DNA of 64,000 bases. Origin: Solirubrobacter taibaiensis (GTDB lineage: Bacteria; Actinomycetota; Thermoleophilia; Solirubrobacterales; Solirubrobacteraceae). The position numbers were made by a program, and so were the translations under genes. The stretch covers positions 124,001-188,000 of the forward strand of contig JAPDDQ010000006.1 in the NCBI GenBank assembly GCA_027587225.1. The letters are read 5' to 3'. Each line of letters starts with the position of its first letter. The stretch's first letter is position 1. Positions 30,053-39,069 of the stretch are shown here, in pieces. The notes below the pieces were generated by a model that saw nothing but the letters and a program-made list of their open reading frames with translations, did not search any database and was not told the DNA's origin.

Positions 30053-30859
30053 ATGGACCCCCGGTTCTTGAGGACGTTCGTGCGGGTGGTGCGCCTCGGC
30101 TCGTTCAGCGCGGCGGCGCGCGAGCTGGGCTACACGCAGTCCGCCGTCTCCCAGCACATCGCGGTGCTGGAGGCCGACGTCGGCGTGCCGCTATTGACGC
30201 GCCGGCCGGTGGGCGTGACCGAGGCCGGCGCGCGCCTGCTCGAGCACGCCGAGCCGATCCTGCTGCGACTCGACGCCGCCCGCGCGGACGTGGCGCGAGT
30301 GGCGAGCGGGCCGCCTTCGCGGCTGCGGATCGGCGCGACGCCGCTCGCGTGCGGGTTCGCGGCGGAGCTCGTCGCGCCCGCGCTGGCCGTGACCGTGCGC
30401 GTGGGCGCGCGGGATGAGATCGCCCGAGCGGTGGCGATCGGGGAGCTCGACGCGGGCGTCGTGGACGGCGTCGCGGCGCCGAACGACCCGCTGCGGCTCC
30501 CCGAGACGGGCGCGCGCGTCGCCCGCGTGATGGAGGAGCCGCTGGCCGTCGCCGCGCCCCTCGATCACCCGCTCGCGGGCCATGCTATACAAATGGAAGT
30601 ATTGGTCGATGCACGCTGGATCGACGCTCCTGGCATCTGTGTCCCGCTTCCCGAACTCTCCTCACTCACCCGCGCCGACGGGTTCCGCGCGGCCCTCGTC
30701 TACGAGGGATCGGACGTCGCCGGGTTGCTCGCGCTCGTCGCGGCCGGGCACGGCCTCGCGCTCCTTCCCGTCCGGGCGCTCCACGGGGTCGCGGCGCTTC
30801 CCGTTGCCGCGCCGGCGCTCGTCCATCGCACCGAATGGCTGCGCGACGACTACGGATAA
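30053..30859 (+). CDS. LysR-family transcriptional regulator
   Basis: 268 residues. The N-terminal winged HTH is typical: FLRTFVRVVRLGSFSAAARE and GYTQSAVSQHIAVLE (residues 4-40). The ligand-binding region is shorter than the usual 300-residue total, but its two lobes are recognisable (PLAVAAPLDHPLAGHA, GLLALVAAGHGLALLPV). The ATG at 30053 is chosen because upstream codons overlap the operator region. It probably controls the divergent GATase-like gene. Confidence 0.9.
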   Translation: MDPRFLRTFVRVVRLGSFSAAARELGYTQSAVSQHIAVLEADVGVPLLTRRPVGVTEAGARLLEHAEPILLRLDAARADVARVASGPPSRLRIGATPLACGFAAELVAPALAVTVRVGARDEIARAVAIGELDAGVVDGVAAPNDPLRLPETGARVARVMEEPLAVAAPLDHPLAGHAIQMEVLVDARWIDAPGICVPLPELSSLTRADGFRAALVYEGSDVAGLLALVAAGHGLALLPVRALHGVAALPVAAPALVHRTEWLRDDYG

Positions 30860-30915
30860 CCCGACGTTAAAGACGGGAGCCTGCCCCGTGGGTTCTCGGC
30901 CCCTTCGAAGCGACC

Positions 30916-32004
30916 ATGTCTGACATGGCCGCAACCGTCGATACCGCCGACCGCCCGCTCGGGCGGATCTCCCCTCGGCAGATCGTCGTGCTCGTCGTCG
31001 CGAGCGCGGTGATGGTCGCCGGTCTGGTCGTGATCGCTCCCGCGCTGGCCGATCTCCCCGATGTCTGGTCGAAGCTGACGACCGGCCATCTCGGCTGGCT
31101 GCTGTTCGCGCTCGTGCTGCAGGTCGCCTCGTTCGTGGGACACGCGATCCTGTTCCGTGCCGTCTCGATCGACGCTGACGGCGACTCCTCACGGATCGGG
31201 TTCCGCGCGAGCACCGAGATCACGCTCGCCGGCCATGCCGCGACGCGCCTGTTCGCGTCCGCGGGCGCCGGCGGCATCGCGCTCACGGCCTGGGCGCTCA
31301 AGAAGTCGGGCATGGAAGCCCGCGACGTCGCCGCACGCATGACCACGTTCATGGTGCTGCTCTACAGCGTCTACATGGGCGCGCTGCTGTTCGGCGGTCT
31401 CGGCCTCTACACCGGCATCATCCCCGGCGGCGGTTCCTTCGCCCTCACGATCGTCCCCGCGATCTTCGGCGGCGCCGTGATCGCGCTCGTCGCGAGCGCG
31501 CAGCTCGTCAAGCCGGGCGAGTCGCGGCTGCGCCGCTGGCTGGCCCCGGTCGGCGACGGCGTGCGCGACGCGCGCCACCTGCTGCGCCGCGGCAACGCCG
31601 GCCTGGTCGGCGCGCTGATGTGGTGGGCGTTCGACATCGCCTGCCTGTGGGCGTGCTTCAACGCGTTCGGCCACTCCCCGGCCGTCGGCGTGCTTGTGCT
31701 GGGCTACTTCATCGGCATGCTCGCCAACACGCTCCCGCTCCCCGGCGGCGTCGGCGGCGTCGACGGCGGCATGATCGGCGCGTTCATCGCCTTCGGCGTG
31801 GACCCGGCCGGCGCGATCGTCGCCGTGCTCGCCTACCGCTTCTTCGCCTTCTGGCTCCCGATCGCGCCGGGCGCGGCGGCCTTCGTGACGTTGCGCCGCA
31901 CGGTCGCGACCTGGGAGGCCGAGGACGCGGGCGAGGTCGCGCGCCCCGTCCGCCGCAAGCGTGCGCCCGCCGGGCAGCACGGCCTCTGCCACCAGTACAG
32001 TTGA
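30916..32004 (+). CDS. LPG-synthase-type (UPF0104/AglD-like) membrane protein, paralogue 1
   Basis: 362 residues, about eight helices. Family signature: ATRLFASAGAGGIALTAWAL in the first half and NTLPLPGGVGGVDGGMIGAF near the end, with a C-terminal basic tail. It is related to the flippase half of MprF; no aminoacyl-transfer domain is present. Two paralogues lie at 36427 and 39766. A perfect 7-bp palindrome overlaps the ATG (30914-30928). Confidence 0.87.
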   Translation: MSDMAATVDTADRPLGRISPRQIVVLVVASAVMVAGLVVIAPALADLPDVWSKLTTGHLGWLLFALVLQVASFVGHAILFRAVSIDADGDSSRIGFRASTEITLAGHAATRLFASAGAGGIALTAWALKKSGMEARDVAARMTTFMVLLYSVYMGALLFGGLGLYTGIIPGGGSFALTIVPAIFGGAVIALVASAQLVKPGESRLRRWLAPVGDGVRDARHLLRRGNAGLVGALMWWAFDIACLWACFNAFGHSPAVGVLVLGYFIGMLANTLPLPGGVGGVDGGMIGAFIAFGVDPAGAIVAVLAYRFFAFWLPIAPGAAAFVTLRRTVATWEAEDAGEVARPVRRKRAPAGQHGLCHQYS

Positions 32005-32008
32005 GCCC

Positions 32009-32272
32009 ATGGAAGGCTTTGGCGGTTTCTTCAACGACCCCGATTTCCAGCGTCGGATGCAGGAGATGGCCGAGCAGATGCAGTCGGCCCAGACGCTGGC
32101 GTGGGCCGACAACGCGATCAAGCTCGCCGTCGACATGACGGTCGCGGCGATCAACCGCGTCAACATCCAGGGCACGACTGAGCAGCAGGCTCAGCAGATC
32201 CGCTCGGTGATGGCGACCGTCTTCCCCGAAGCGGTCACGCTCGTGCGCGAAGCACGCCAGGGCCTCCAGTAG
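32009..32272 (+). CDS. Small helical protein, 87 residues
   Basis: The ATG lies five bases after the upstream stop. The product starts EGFGGFFNDPDFQRRMQEMA and continues as Gln/Ala-rich helices (AQQIRSVMATVFPEAVTLVR). No membrane segment, no known domain. Codon use matches the host. Probably co-transcribed with the membrane protein before it. Confidence 0.7.
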   Translation: MEGFGGFFNDPDFQRRMQEMAEQMQSAQTLAWADNAIKLAVDMTVAAINRVNIQGTTEQQAQQIRSVMATVFPEAVTLVREARQGLQ

Positions 32273-32315
32273 CGCGCAGCGCTACTCGGGGCCGCTCCGC
32301 ACGTTGTAGCGGTCA

Positions 32316-33236
32316 ATGAAATTGGTGCTCGCAGCCATCGCTGCACTCGTGCTGCTCGTCGGCACGAGCGGCTCGGCGGTCGCTTCGCCGAGCTGCTTCG
32401 GTGCGGCGGCGCGTGATGTGGCGCTGCCGTGCGTGAACCCGTCGCTGCGGCTGAAGGTCACGCCGCAGCCGCGTAACGCGCCGTTGGTGAAGGGCGCACC
32501 GTGCTCGAAGCTCCCGCCCGAAGGGGTGGTGGTGCCGTGCGAGTTCGGCGTGCTGGCGGCGAACGCGCGGGCCCACTTCGCGCTGGTCGGCGACAGCCAC
32601 GCGGCGCACTGGCGGCCGACGCTCGCAGAGATGGCGCGTGGCCTGCAGTGGCACGGCTACCAGCTCTCGCGCAACTCGTGCTCGCTCACCACGGTCCCGC
32701 TGGCACAGCCCGAGCCGTACTTCTCGCAGTGCGGCGCCTGGAAGACCCAGGTGGCCGAATGGCTCGGCCGCCACCCCGAGGTGACCACGGTGTTCCTGAC
32801 GACGAAGACGCCGGGTCCGCGCGACTTCGCGCCGAACCCGGAGCCCGCGTTCGAGACGCAGGTCCAAGGCCATCTCGCCGCCTGGTCCTGGCTGCCCGCG
32901 TCCGTCACGCGCGTGTTCGTGATCCGCGACAACCCATCGGCGCGCGTCACGACGATGGACTGCGTGCGCCGGGCGATCGCCCGTCGCCGCGCGCCGGGGC
33001 CGGCGTGCGCGGTCCCGAGGGCGCATGCGCTCCCGCCCGACCCGCAGGAGGCGGCGATCGCGCAGGTCGACCCGGCCCGCTTCAAGTTCGTCGACCTGAC
33101 GCCGTTCTTCTGCGACGAGCGCAGCTGCTATCCGGTCGTGGGTGGCGTGCTGGTCCATAAGGACATCAACCACCTCACGCGGCACTTCGCGGAGACGCTT
33201 GGCCCGTATCTGTTGCGCGCCGTCGTGGGCAGCTAG
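32316..33236 (+). CDS. Secreted SGNH-domain protein, copy 1
   Basis: 306 residues with a signal peptide (LAAIAALVLLVGTSGSAVAS). The SGNH block I is HFALVGDSHAAHW with the candidate nucleophile Ser, and the D-x-x-H pair is KDINHLT near the C-terminus. Six or more Cys suggest disulfides. It resembles the SGNH half of acyltransferase-3 proteins (OafA type) but is free-standing and exported. Probably an O-acyl esterase or transferase acting on a cell-surface glycan (inference). Confidence 0.85.
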   Translation: MKLVLAAIAALVLLVGTSGSAVASPSCFGAAARDVALPCVNPSLRLKVTPQPRNAPLVKGAPCSKLPPEGVVVPCEFGVLAANARAHFALVGDSHAAHWRPTLAEMARGLQWHGYQLSRNSCSLTTVPLAQPEPYFSQCGAWKTQVAEWLGRHPEVTTVFLTTKTPGPRDFAPNPEPAFETQVQGHLAAWSWLPASVTRVFVIRDNPSARVTTMDCVRRAIARRRAPGPACAVPRAHALPPDPQEAAIAQVDPARFKFVDLTPFFCDERSCYPVVGGVLVHKDINHLTRHFAETLGPYLLRAVVGS

Positions 33237-34092
33237 CCTCGCGGCGCTGGCGCTCGCGTTGGCGGGCTGCGGAGAACAGGCCGCAGATCCGACACCCACG
33301 CCGACGTCAACCCCCACCGCGGCCGCGGAGCAGGACTGCCTCGGCGCCGCGGCGTTGGCCAACGGCTGCGAGGAGCCACCCACGGTGGCCGTCGACGGGC
33401 GCAGCGCCCCGTGTGAGCGCACCGAACCGCTCGGCCTCGTCGAGCCGTGCGCGTTCGGCCCGGCCGGCGGCGAGACGTTCGCGCTCGTCGGCGACAGCCA
33501 CGCGAACGCGCTGCGCTCGGCGTTCGCGGTCGCGGCACAGGACCTGGGCCGGCGCGGCTACGCGCTCACCCGCAACGGCTGCCCGTTCGTGCGCGACGGC
33601 CGCGCGGTCCCGGAGCCGACGTTCTCGCAGTGCGCCACCTTCAAGCAGCAGGTCCCGCAGTGGCTGGCGCGGCACCCCGAGGTCACGACCGTGTTCGTGA
33701 TCGGCCTGCCGCGCAACGCCGCCTCGCAGGACCCCGGGAACTGGCTGGCGGCCTGGCAGGCGTTCCCGGCCTCCGTCAAACGGCTCGTGGTTCTCCGCGA
33801 CACGCCTGAGCTGCGCGAGGATACGCTGGCCTGTGTCGATGCCGCCGCGGAAACGCCGGGCTCGAGCTGCGCCGTGGACCGCGCGACGGCGCTCGCTCCG
33901 GATCCCGCGGTGACCGCCGCGCAGCAACGCGGCGCACCTTTGATCGACCTGTCGCGTTACTTCTGCGATGAACGCCGCTGCTTCCCCGTCATCGGTGGCG
34001 TCCGCGCCTACCAGGACCTCACCCATGTCACTCCCCAGTTCGCATACACGCTCGGCCCGTACCTGGCCGACGAGCTCCGCCGGCTTGGCTAG
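33199..34092 (+). CDS. SGNH-domain lipoprotein, copy 2
   Basis: 297 residues from a TTG inside the end of copy 1, giving a signal with lipobox ALAGC (LAALALALAGC), a Thr/Pro spacer, then the same domain: FALVGDSHANAL, PEPTFSQCATFKQQVPQWLA and QDLTHVT. Its similarity to copy 1, block for block (FSQC, RHPEVTTVF, FCDER-CFPVIGG), shows a tandem duplication in which one copy is soluble and the other anchored. The start is not certain, since TTG is weak, but the lipobox position supports it. Confidence 0.82.
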   Translation: MARICCAPSWAASLAALALALAGCGEQAADPTPTPTSTPTAAAEQDCLGAAALANGCEEPPTVAVDGRSAPCERTEPLGLVEPCAFGPAGGETFALVGDSHANALRSAFAVAAQDLGRRGYALTRNGCPFVRDGRAVPEPTFSQCATFKQQVPQWLARHPEVTTVFVIGLPRNAASQDPGNWLAAWQAFPASVKRLVVLRDTPELREDTLACVDAAAETPGSSCAVDRATALAPDPAVTAAQQRGAPLIDLSRYFCDERRCFPVIGGVRAYQDLTHVTPQFAYTLGPYLADELRRLG

Positions 34093-35239
34093 CATCGGAC
34101 CGATCCGCCGCCTCGCTCTCACCCTCTTCGCGTTCTTCGTGCTGTGCGCGCCCGCTCAGGCTTCGCGCACGATGGAGATCGGCATCCAGGACGACGCCGT
34201 CTTTGTCCAGCAGGTCGGGTTCACGCGCCAGCAAGCGTTCGACCGCGCCGAGGAGCTCGGCGTGACGAAGATCCGCGCGAACGTGCTGTGGTCGCGCTTG
34301 CTGGCGGGTAAGCAGGCCGACCAGCGCACCCGACCGGCCACGCCGCGCTACGACCTCACGCATATCGGCACCTTCGTCGACGAAGCGATCACACGCGGCT
34401 TCAAGGTGGAGCTCACGCTCACCGGCCCGGCCCCGCGCTGGGCCACCGCCGACCGCGCCAAGGCCTCCACGCGCAACCCCTCGCCCAAGGAGTTCGCGCG
34501 CTTCGCCTCCTACATGGCCAAGCAGTTCAAGGGCCGCGTCGAGCGCTACAGCATCTGGAACGAGCCGAATTGGCACACGTGGCTGAGTCCGGCCCGCACG
34601 GCCGCGCAGCAGTACCGCGCGCTCTACACCAGCGCGTACTCGTCGATCAAGCGGGCGGACCCCAAGGCCCAGGTCGTGTTCGGCGAGCTCGCACCGCAAG
34701 CCCGCCCCGGCGCTTCGTTCTCACCGCTGCGCTTCATGCGTGACGTCCTGTGCGTCGACGCGAAGTACAAGAAGCTGAAGGGCTCGCGCTGCGCTCTCGT
34801 CCGCGCCGACGCCGTCTCGCTGCACCCGTACGACTACCGGCACGCGCCGACGGCGAAGAACGTGCCGACCGACGACGTCACGATCGGCACCGTCAACCGG
34901 CTCACGAACGCGCTCACCCGCTTCCGCCGCGCGAAGGTGCTGTCGACGTCCAAGAACCGCGAACCCGCTGTGCATCTGACCGAGTTCGCCTATTTCGCCA
35001 GCGGCTCACTCGCCTTCCCGCGCTCCACCCGCGCCAAGTACATCACCCAGGCGTTCGAGATCGCACGCAAGAACCCGAAGGTCGCCGAGCTCCTGTACTT
35101 CGGTCTGCTGCAGGTCCCTGAAAAGCAGTGGAACACGGGCCTGCTGCGCCCGGACGGCAAGCCCGACGACTCGTTCACGTCGCTGAAGGCGTGGGTCGAG
35201 CGCCAGCGCCGCGCCGGGCTGCTGGCGCCCGCCACGTAG
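34085..35239 (+). CDS. Secreted glycoside-hydrolase-like (beta/alpha)8 barrel protein (GH39-like)
   Basis: 384 residues from a TTG overlapping the previous stop by 8 bases; signal peptide IRRLALTLFAFFVLCAPAQA. Barrel motifs: YSIWNEPNWHTW supplies the Asn-Glu acid/base and VHLTEFAYF a later Glu as likely nucleophile; VSLHPYDY in between is typical of clan GH-A. The substrate is unknown. The TTG-GC start inside the upstream gene end repeats the arrangement of the SGNH copy 2 gene, so the three are coupled. Confidence 0.8.
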   Translation: MASIGPIRRLALTLFAFFVLCAPAQASRTMEIGIQDDAVFVQQVGFTRQQAFDRAEELGVTKIRANVLWSRLLAGKQADQRTRPATPRYDLTHIGTFVDEAITRGFKVELTLTGPAPRWATADRAKASTRNPSPKEFARFASYMAKQFKGRVERYSIWNEPNWHTWLSPARTAAQQYRALYTSAYSSIKRADPKAQVVFGELAPQARPGASFSPLRFMRDVLCVDAKYKKLKGSRCALVRADAVSLHPYDYRHAPTAKNVPTDDVTIGTVNRLTNALTRFRRAKVLSTSKNREPAVHLTEFAYFASGSLAFPRSTRAKYITQAFEIARKNPKVAELLYFGLLQVPEKQWNTGLLRPDGKPDDSFTSLKAWVERQRRAGLLAPAT

Positions 35240-35240
35240 C

Positions 35241-36332
35241 TCAGCGGATGGCGCTCGCGTAGGCGAGGCAGTCGAGGCGGCGCGGTTCACGCTCCGCCCG
35301 CGGCAGCTTGTAGCCGCGCGACGCCATCACCGTCTGCAGGCGATCGGGGTAGTTCGTGATGATCCCGTCGACGCCGGCGTCCATGAGGGAAGCCATGGTG
35401 GCGGGATCGTCGATCGTCCACGGCACGACGGCCATGCCGAGGCGGTGCGCGTCCCGGACCAGCTCCGGCGTCGTGTACGGGACGTAGTTCGCGTCGCCGA
35501 CCTTGCCGTTCTGCGGGTTGCCGTGCACGGGTGAGAGCGCGTCGGCGCGGAACGAGTGCGCGGCGCGCACGTAGGAGCCGCCGAAGTCGTCGACGTCGAT
35601 GCCGCCGAGCCACGGGGAGGCACCGGGCTGGCCGACCTGCAGGAAGTCACCGTTGGTGAGCGCGACGATCGGCAGACGCGGCATGACCTGGCGCCAACGT
35701 ATGAGCGTGCCCCAGTCGAAGCTCTGGATCGTCACGCGGTCCTGCAGCTTCGCGCGGCGGATCTCCTGCGCCGTGACCTGCACGAAGTCCTCGCGCGGAG
35801 CCGTCTCGTGCGGCGCGCCGGCCTCGACCTTGGTCTCGATGTTGAGCCAGGCCTTGCCCGGGCGGTAGCAGTTGGAGAGCGCGAACACCTGGCGCAGCAG
35901 CGGCATGCGGACGCCGCGGATGACCTCCTGGGCCGGGAAGTCAGCGAGTCCCTGGCCGCAGTCGAGGGTCCACACCTGGGCGAGCGTGAGGTCCTTGACG
36001 TACTTGCCGACGTACGGATATTCCGGGTCCCCGGCCGTGATCGGCGCGGTGTCCTTGCACTTCTGCGCCGACACGCGCCGGTCGTGCGTGACGACGGCGA
36101 CCTTGTCCTCGGTGATCTGGACGTCGAGCTCGAGCGTGGTGACGCCGAGCTCGAGCGCCTTCTTGAAGCCCTGCAGCGTGTTCTCGGTCGTGAGGCCGAT
36201 CCCGCCGCGGTGCGCTTCGAGGTCGAACTGACGCGGTCCGCCGTCCGCGGGCAGCGGCCGCTCCCCGGCGAAGGCCGGGGTGGCGGTGCAGAGCAGGCCG
36301 CCCAAGGCAAGGGCAGCGACACGTGCGCGCAT
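35241..36332 (-). CDS. Secreted glycerophosphodiester phosphodiesterase
   Basis: 363 residues with signal peptide (VAALALGGLLCTATPAFA). GDPD catalytic features: DLEAHRGGIGLTTENTL, ELDVQITEDKVAVVTHDR (metal Glu/Asp and His), a later WLNIETKVE, and the C-terminal DAGVDGIITNYPDRL. It hydrolyses glycerophosphodiesters or teichoic-acid-like polymers outside the cell. AGGAGG precedes the ATG. It converges on the GH-like gene with one base between. Confidence 0.92.
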   Translation of the reverse strand: MRARVAALALGGLLCTATPAFAGERPLPADGGPRQFDLEAHRGGIGLTTENTLQGFKKALELGVTTLELDVQITEDKVAVVTHDRRVSAQKCKDTAPITAGDPEYPYVGKYVKDLTLAQVWTLDCGQGLADFPAQEVIRGVRMPLLRQVFALSNCYRPGKAWLNIETKVEAGAPHETAPREDFVQVTAQEIRRAKLQDRVTIQSFDWGTLIRWRQVMPRLPIVALTNGDFLQVGQPGASPWLGGIDVDDFGGSYVRAAHSFRADALSPVHGNPQNGKVGDANYVPYTTPELVRDAHRLGMAVVPWTIDDPATMASLMDAGVDGIITNYPDRLQTVMASRGYKLPRAEREPRRLDCLAYASAIR

Positions 36333-36352
36333 GCGCGATTCCTCCTGGCTCA

Positions 36353-36374
36353 GAGGCCCCTCCCGCAGGGCCTC
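36353..36374 (-). terminator. Weak hairpin between paralogue 2 and GDPD gene
   Basis: GAGGCCC (36353-36359) and GGGCCTC (36368-36374) with an 8-base loop, downstream of the membrane-protein stop at 36427 and just upstream of the GDPD RBS. No U-tract, so termination is only possible. Confidence 0.35.
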
Positions 36375-36426
36375 GACCCCGGCGAAGCTAGGGGACGCCC
36401 AACGCCGCCGCGTGAAGATCGCGTCA

Positions 36427-37458
36427 CTACCAGCGGTGCGCTTCGTAGCGCGCCGCGATCTCTTCCTTCGGAGGTGGGTGCGCGAGCACCTGTTGGATGC
36501 GTACGAGCGCGACCGCGCCGAACAGGGCAGGGAGGCCGAGCTGGAAGACGCGGTAGCCGACGACCGCCGCCGCGGCGAGCGGGAGCGACGTGCCGTAGGC
36601 GACGAACATGCCGATCAGGCCACCCTCGGTGCCGCCGACGCCGCCGGGCGTGGGGATCAGCGCGCCGGCGTGGCCGAGCGCGTAGGCGAGGATGAAGATC
36701 CCGACGTCGGGCGCGCCGCCGCCGAACGCCTGGAACATGCAGGCCAGGCTCGCGACGTCGAACGCGAAGTAGGTCACCGAGCCGAAGATCAGCAGCGGGT
36801 CGCCATGGAGCACCAGCGTCAGCGACGTGCGCACGCCGTCGTGGGTGAAGCGCCACACGCGCCACAGCAGCTTCCGGACGCGTCCCCCCGACGGTTCCTG
36901 CGGCGGACTGCTGCGCCCGAACAGCACCACGAGCACGAACACGACCGCGATCGCCACCGCGGGCAGCAGCGTCATGATCAGCGCCGCGTCCCCGGGCAGG
37001 ATGCCGACCGCGGTCAGCCCGCCCGCGAGGATGATCGCGCCGAAGCTCACGGCGCTGGTGACGAGGAAGAGCGCGGCGTGACGCTGGGACGCGAGGTCGG
37101 CCGGGACGCCGAGGCGCGTGAGCACGTAGGCGCCGTAAGCCGGGCCGCCGGCGCCGCCCGCCGGGAGCAGGACGTTCGCGCCCTGCTCGGCCAGCCCAAG
37201 CACGAGCGCGCGGCGCCACGGCATCACGCGGTCGAAGGCCGACCACAGCGCGCGCACGAAGCCGAGCATCGAGAGCAGGCGGAAGCCCGCGGCGGCCACG
37301 ATCCAGCCGGGCTCGGCGTTCGAGAACTCGGTGCGCACCTCGTCGATGCCGGGCAAAGCCGCGAGCGCGGCGACGGCCAGCACGAGCACGACGGCGAAGA
37401 ACAGCGCACGCTTCGCGACCCCGCGGAAGTCGATCCCTGCTTCGTGGGCGCCGGCCAT
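36427..37458 (-). CDS. LPG-synthase-type (UPF0104/AglD-like) membrane protein, paralogue 2
   Basis: 343 residues from the ATG at 37458. About eight helices with EQGANVLLPAGGAGGPAYGA in the first half and GALIPTPGGVGGTEGGLIGM in the second, the paired family signatures. The long frame upstream is antisense to the MarR-GNAT gene and is not coding. The 48-base divergent gap to that gene contains a palindrome that may control both. Confidence 0.87.
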   Translation of the reverse strand: MAGAHEAGIDFRGVAKRALFFAVVLVLAVAALAALPGIDEVRTEFSNAEPGWIVAAAGFRLLSMLGFVRALWSAFDRVMPWRRALVLGLAEQGANVLLPAGGAGGPAYGAYVLTRLGVPADLASQRHAALFLVTSAVSFGAIILAGGLTAVGILPGDAALIMTLLPAVAIAVVFVLVVLFGRSSPPQEPSGGRVRKLLWRVWRFTHDGVRTSLTLVLHGDPLLIFGSVTYFAFDVASLACMFQAFGGGAPDVGIFILAYALGHAGALIPTPGGVGGTEGGLIGMFVAYGTSLPLAAAAVVGYRVFQLGLPALFGAVALVRIQQVLAHPPPKEEIAARYEAHRW

Positions 37459-37487
37459 TCGCCCGTTAGGTTGGCAGCGGCGCGATA

Positions 37488-37503
37488 TCTGACTAGAGTC
37501 AGA
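37488..37503. promoter_or_regulatory. 16-bp palindrome, probable MarR-type operator
   Basis: TCTGACT-AG-AGTCAGA, a perfect 7-bp dyad with a 2-base centre, ends three bases before the ATG of the MarR-GNAT gene and 30 bases from the divergent membrane-protein start. Size and spacing fit MarR family sites. Autoregulation is inferred. Confidence 0.65.
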
Positions 37504-37506
37504 GAT

Positions 37507-38364
37507 ATGGACGAGGTGCAACAGGTCCGCTCCTTCAACCGCACGGTGACCGAGCGCGTGGGGGCGCTGATGGACTCGTATCTGGACCTCGGGCGGCCGC
37601 TGGGAGCCAATCGCGTGCTGTGGGAGGTGGACGCTCCGACCGACGTCCGCGAGCTGCGCGCCCGCCTGAACCTGGACTCCGGCTACCTCAGCCGGCTCCT
37701 GCGGACGCTGGAGACCGAGGGCTTGGTGCGTGTGGAGGCCGACGGCGCCGACCGACGCCGCCGCAGCGTCCATCCCACCGCCGCCGGCCGGGCCGAGCGT
37801 GTCCGGCTCGGGGAGCGCAGCGACGATCTCGCCCGCTCGTTCCTGGAGCCTCTGAACGAACGCGGGCGCCGGCAACTCGTCGAGGCGATGGTCACGGTCG
37901 AGCGGCTGCTCACGGCGGGCATCGTCGAACTGGCGGCGGAAGACCCGACCAGCGAAGCGGCACGCGTGTGCCTCACGCGCTACTTCACCGAGATCGACGA
38001 GCGCTTCGAGACGGGCTTCAGGGAGAACGTCGCGCTGCCGTTCGACTCGGGGGTGTTCATCGTCGCGCGCCTGCGCGGCGAGCCGATCGGGTGCGGCGCG
38101 CTCAAGACCGCGACGCCGCCGGAGATCAAGCGCATGTGGGTTGCTCCGGAGGCGCGTGGGCTGGGCGTCGGCCGCCGCATCCTGGCCGAGCTCGAGCGCC
38201 ACGCCGTGGAGCAGGGCGCCTCAGCGATCCGGCTGGAGACCAACCGCGTGCTCGGCGAGGCGCAGCAGCTCTACCGCTCCTCCGGCTACGTCGAGGTCGA
38301 GCCCTTCAACGACGAGCCCTACGCGCACTACTGGTTCACAAAGCCGTTGGCGCCGTCGGAGTAA
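37507..38364 (+). CDS. MarR-GNAT fusion: winged-helix regulator with acetyltransferase domain
   Basis: 285 residues. Residues 1-140 are a MarR winged helix (LDSGYLSRLLRTLETEGLVR; DGADRRRRSVHPTAAGR). Residues 145-285 are a GNAT domain with the acetyl-CoA loop KRMWVAPEARGLGVGRRIL and IRLETNRVLGEAQQLYRSSG. Such fusions are known in actinobacteria, where the acetyltransferase substrate or acetyl-CoA may tune DNA binding. The 16-bp palindrome directly upstream is its likely operator. Confidence 0.9.
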   Translation: MDEVQQVRSFNRTVTERVGALMDSYLDLGRPLGANRVLWEVDAPTDVRELRARLNLDSGYLSRLLRTLETEGLVRVEADGADRRRRSVHPTAAGRAERVRLGERSDDLARSFLEPLNERGRRQLVEAMVTVERLLTAGIVELAAEDPTSEAARVCLTRYFTEIDERFETGFRENVALPFDSGVFIVARLRGEPIGCGALKTATPPEIKRMWVAPEARGLGVGRRILAELERHAVEQGASAIRLETNRVLGEAQQLYRSSGYVEVEPFNDEPYAHYWFTKPLAPSE

Positions 38365-38403
38365 ACTCCCTAAAACCAGACCCCCTTTCAGGAGGAGTAG
38401 ACG

Positions 38404-39069
38404 ATGGGCGTCACGATTGGCGATACGGCTCCAGATTTCGAAGCGGAGACCACCGAGGGCACGATCAACTTCCACGACTGGCTCGGTGACTCGTGGGGTG
38501 TGCTGTTCTCGCATCCGCGCGCGTTCACGCCGGTGTGCACGACCGAGCTCGGTTACCTGGCCTCGATCAAGGGTGAATTCGACGCGCGCGGCGTGAAGAT
38601 CATCGGCATCTCCGTCGACCCCGCCGAGAACAACATCGGCTGGTCGAAGGACATCGAGGAGACGCAGGGCACGGCCCCGAACTACCCGATCATCGGCGAC
38701 AGCGACTTCAAGGTCGCCAAGGCCTACGGGATGCTGCCGGCCGACGTCGCGGGTGAGGCCACCGAGCGCACCCCCGCGCAGAACGCGACCGTCCGCAACG
38801 TGTACGTGATCGGCCCGGACAAGAAGATCAAGCTGGTGCTGATCTATCCGATGACGACCGGCCGCAACTTCGACGAGGTCCTGCGCGTGCTGGACTCGCT
38901 GCAGCTGACCGCGAACCACGCCGTCGCCACGCCCGCCCAGTGGCAGCCGGGCGAGGACGTCATCATCGCCGGCTCGGTGTCCAACGACGCCGCCAAGGAG
39001 AAGTACCCGGACGGCTGGAAGGAGCCCAAGCCGTACATCCGGATCGTTCCGGCCCCTACGGCGAGCTAA
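38404..39069 (+). CDS. 1-Cys peroxiredoxin (Prx6 type)
   Basis: 221 residues. The peroxidatic Cys45 sits in SHPRAFTPVCTTELGYLA; His39 and the C-terminal WQPGEDVII and DGWKEPKPYIRIV blocks define the Prx6 subgroup. It reduces hydroperoxides, probably in the cytosol. A strong AGGAGG RBS sits just upstream. Its 3' end overlaps the convergent alkA-like gene by 14 bases. Confidence 0.93.
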   Translation: MGVTIGDTAPDFEAETTEGTINFHDWLGDSWGVLFSHPRAFTPVCTTELGYLASIKGEFDARGVKIIGISVDPAENNIGWSKDIEETQGTAPNYPIIGDSDFKVAKAYGMLPADVAGEATERTPAQNATVRNVYVIGPDKKIKLVLIYPMTTGRNFDEVLRVLDSLQLTANHAVATPAQWQPGEDVIIAGSVSNDAAKEKYPDGWKEPKPYIRIVPAPTAS

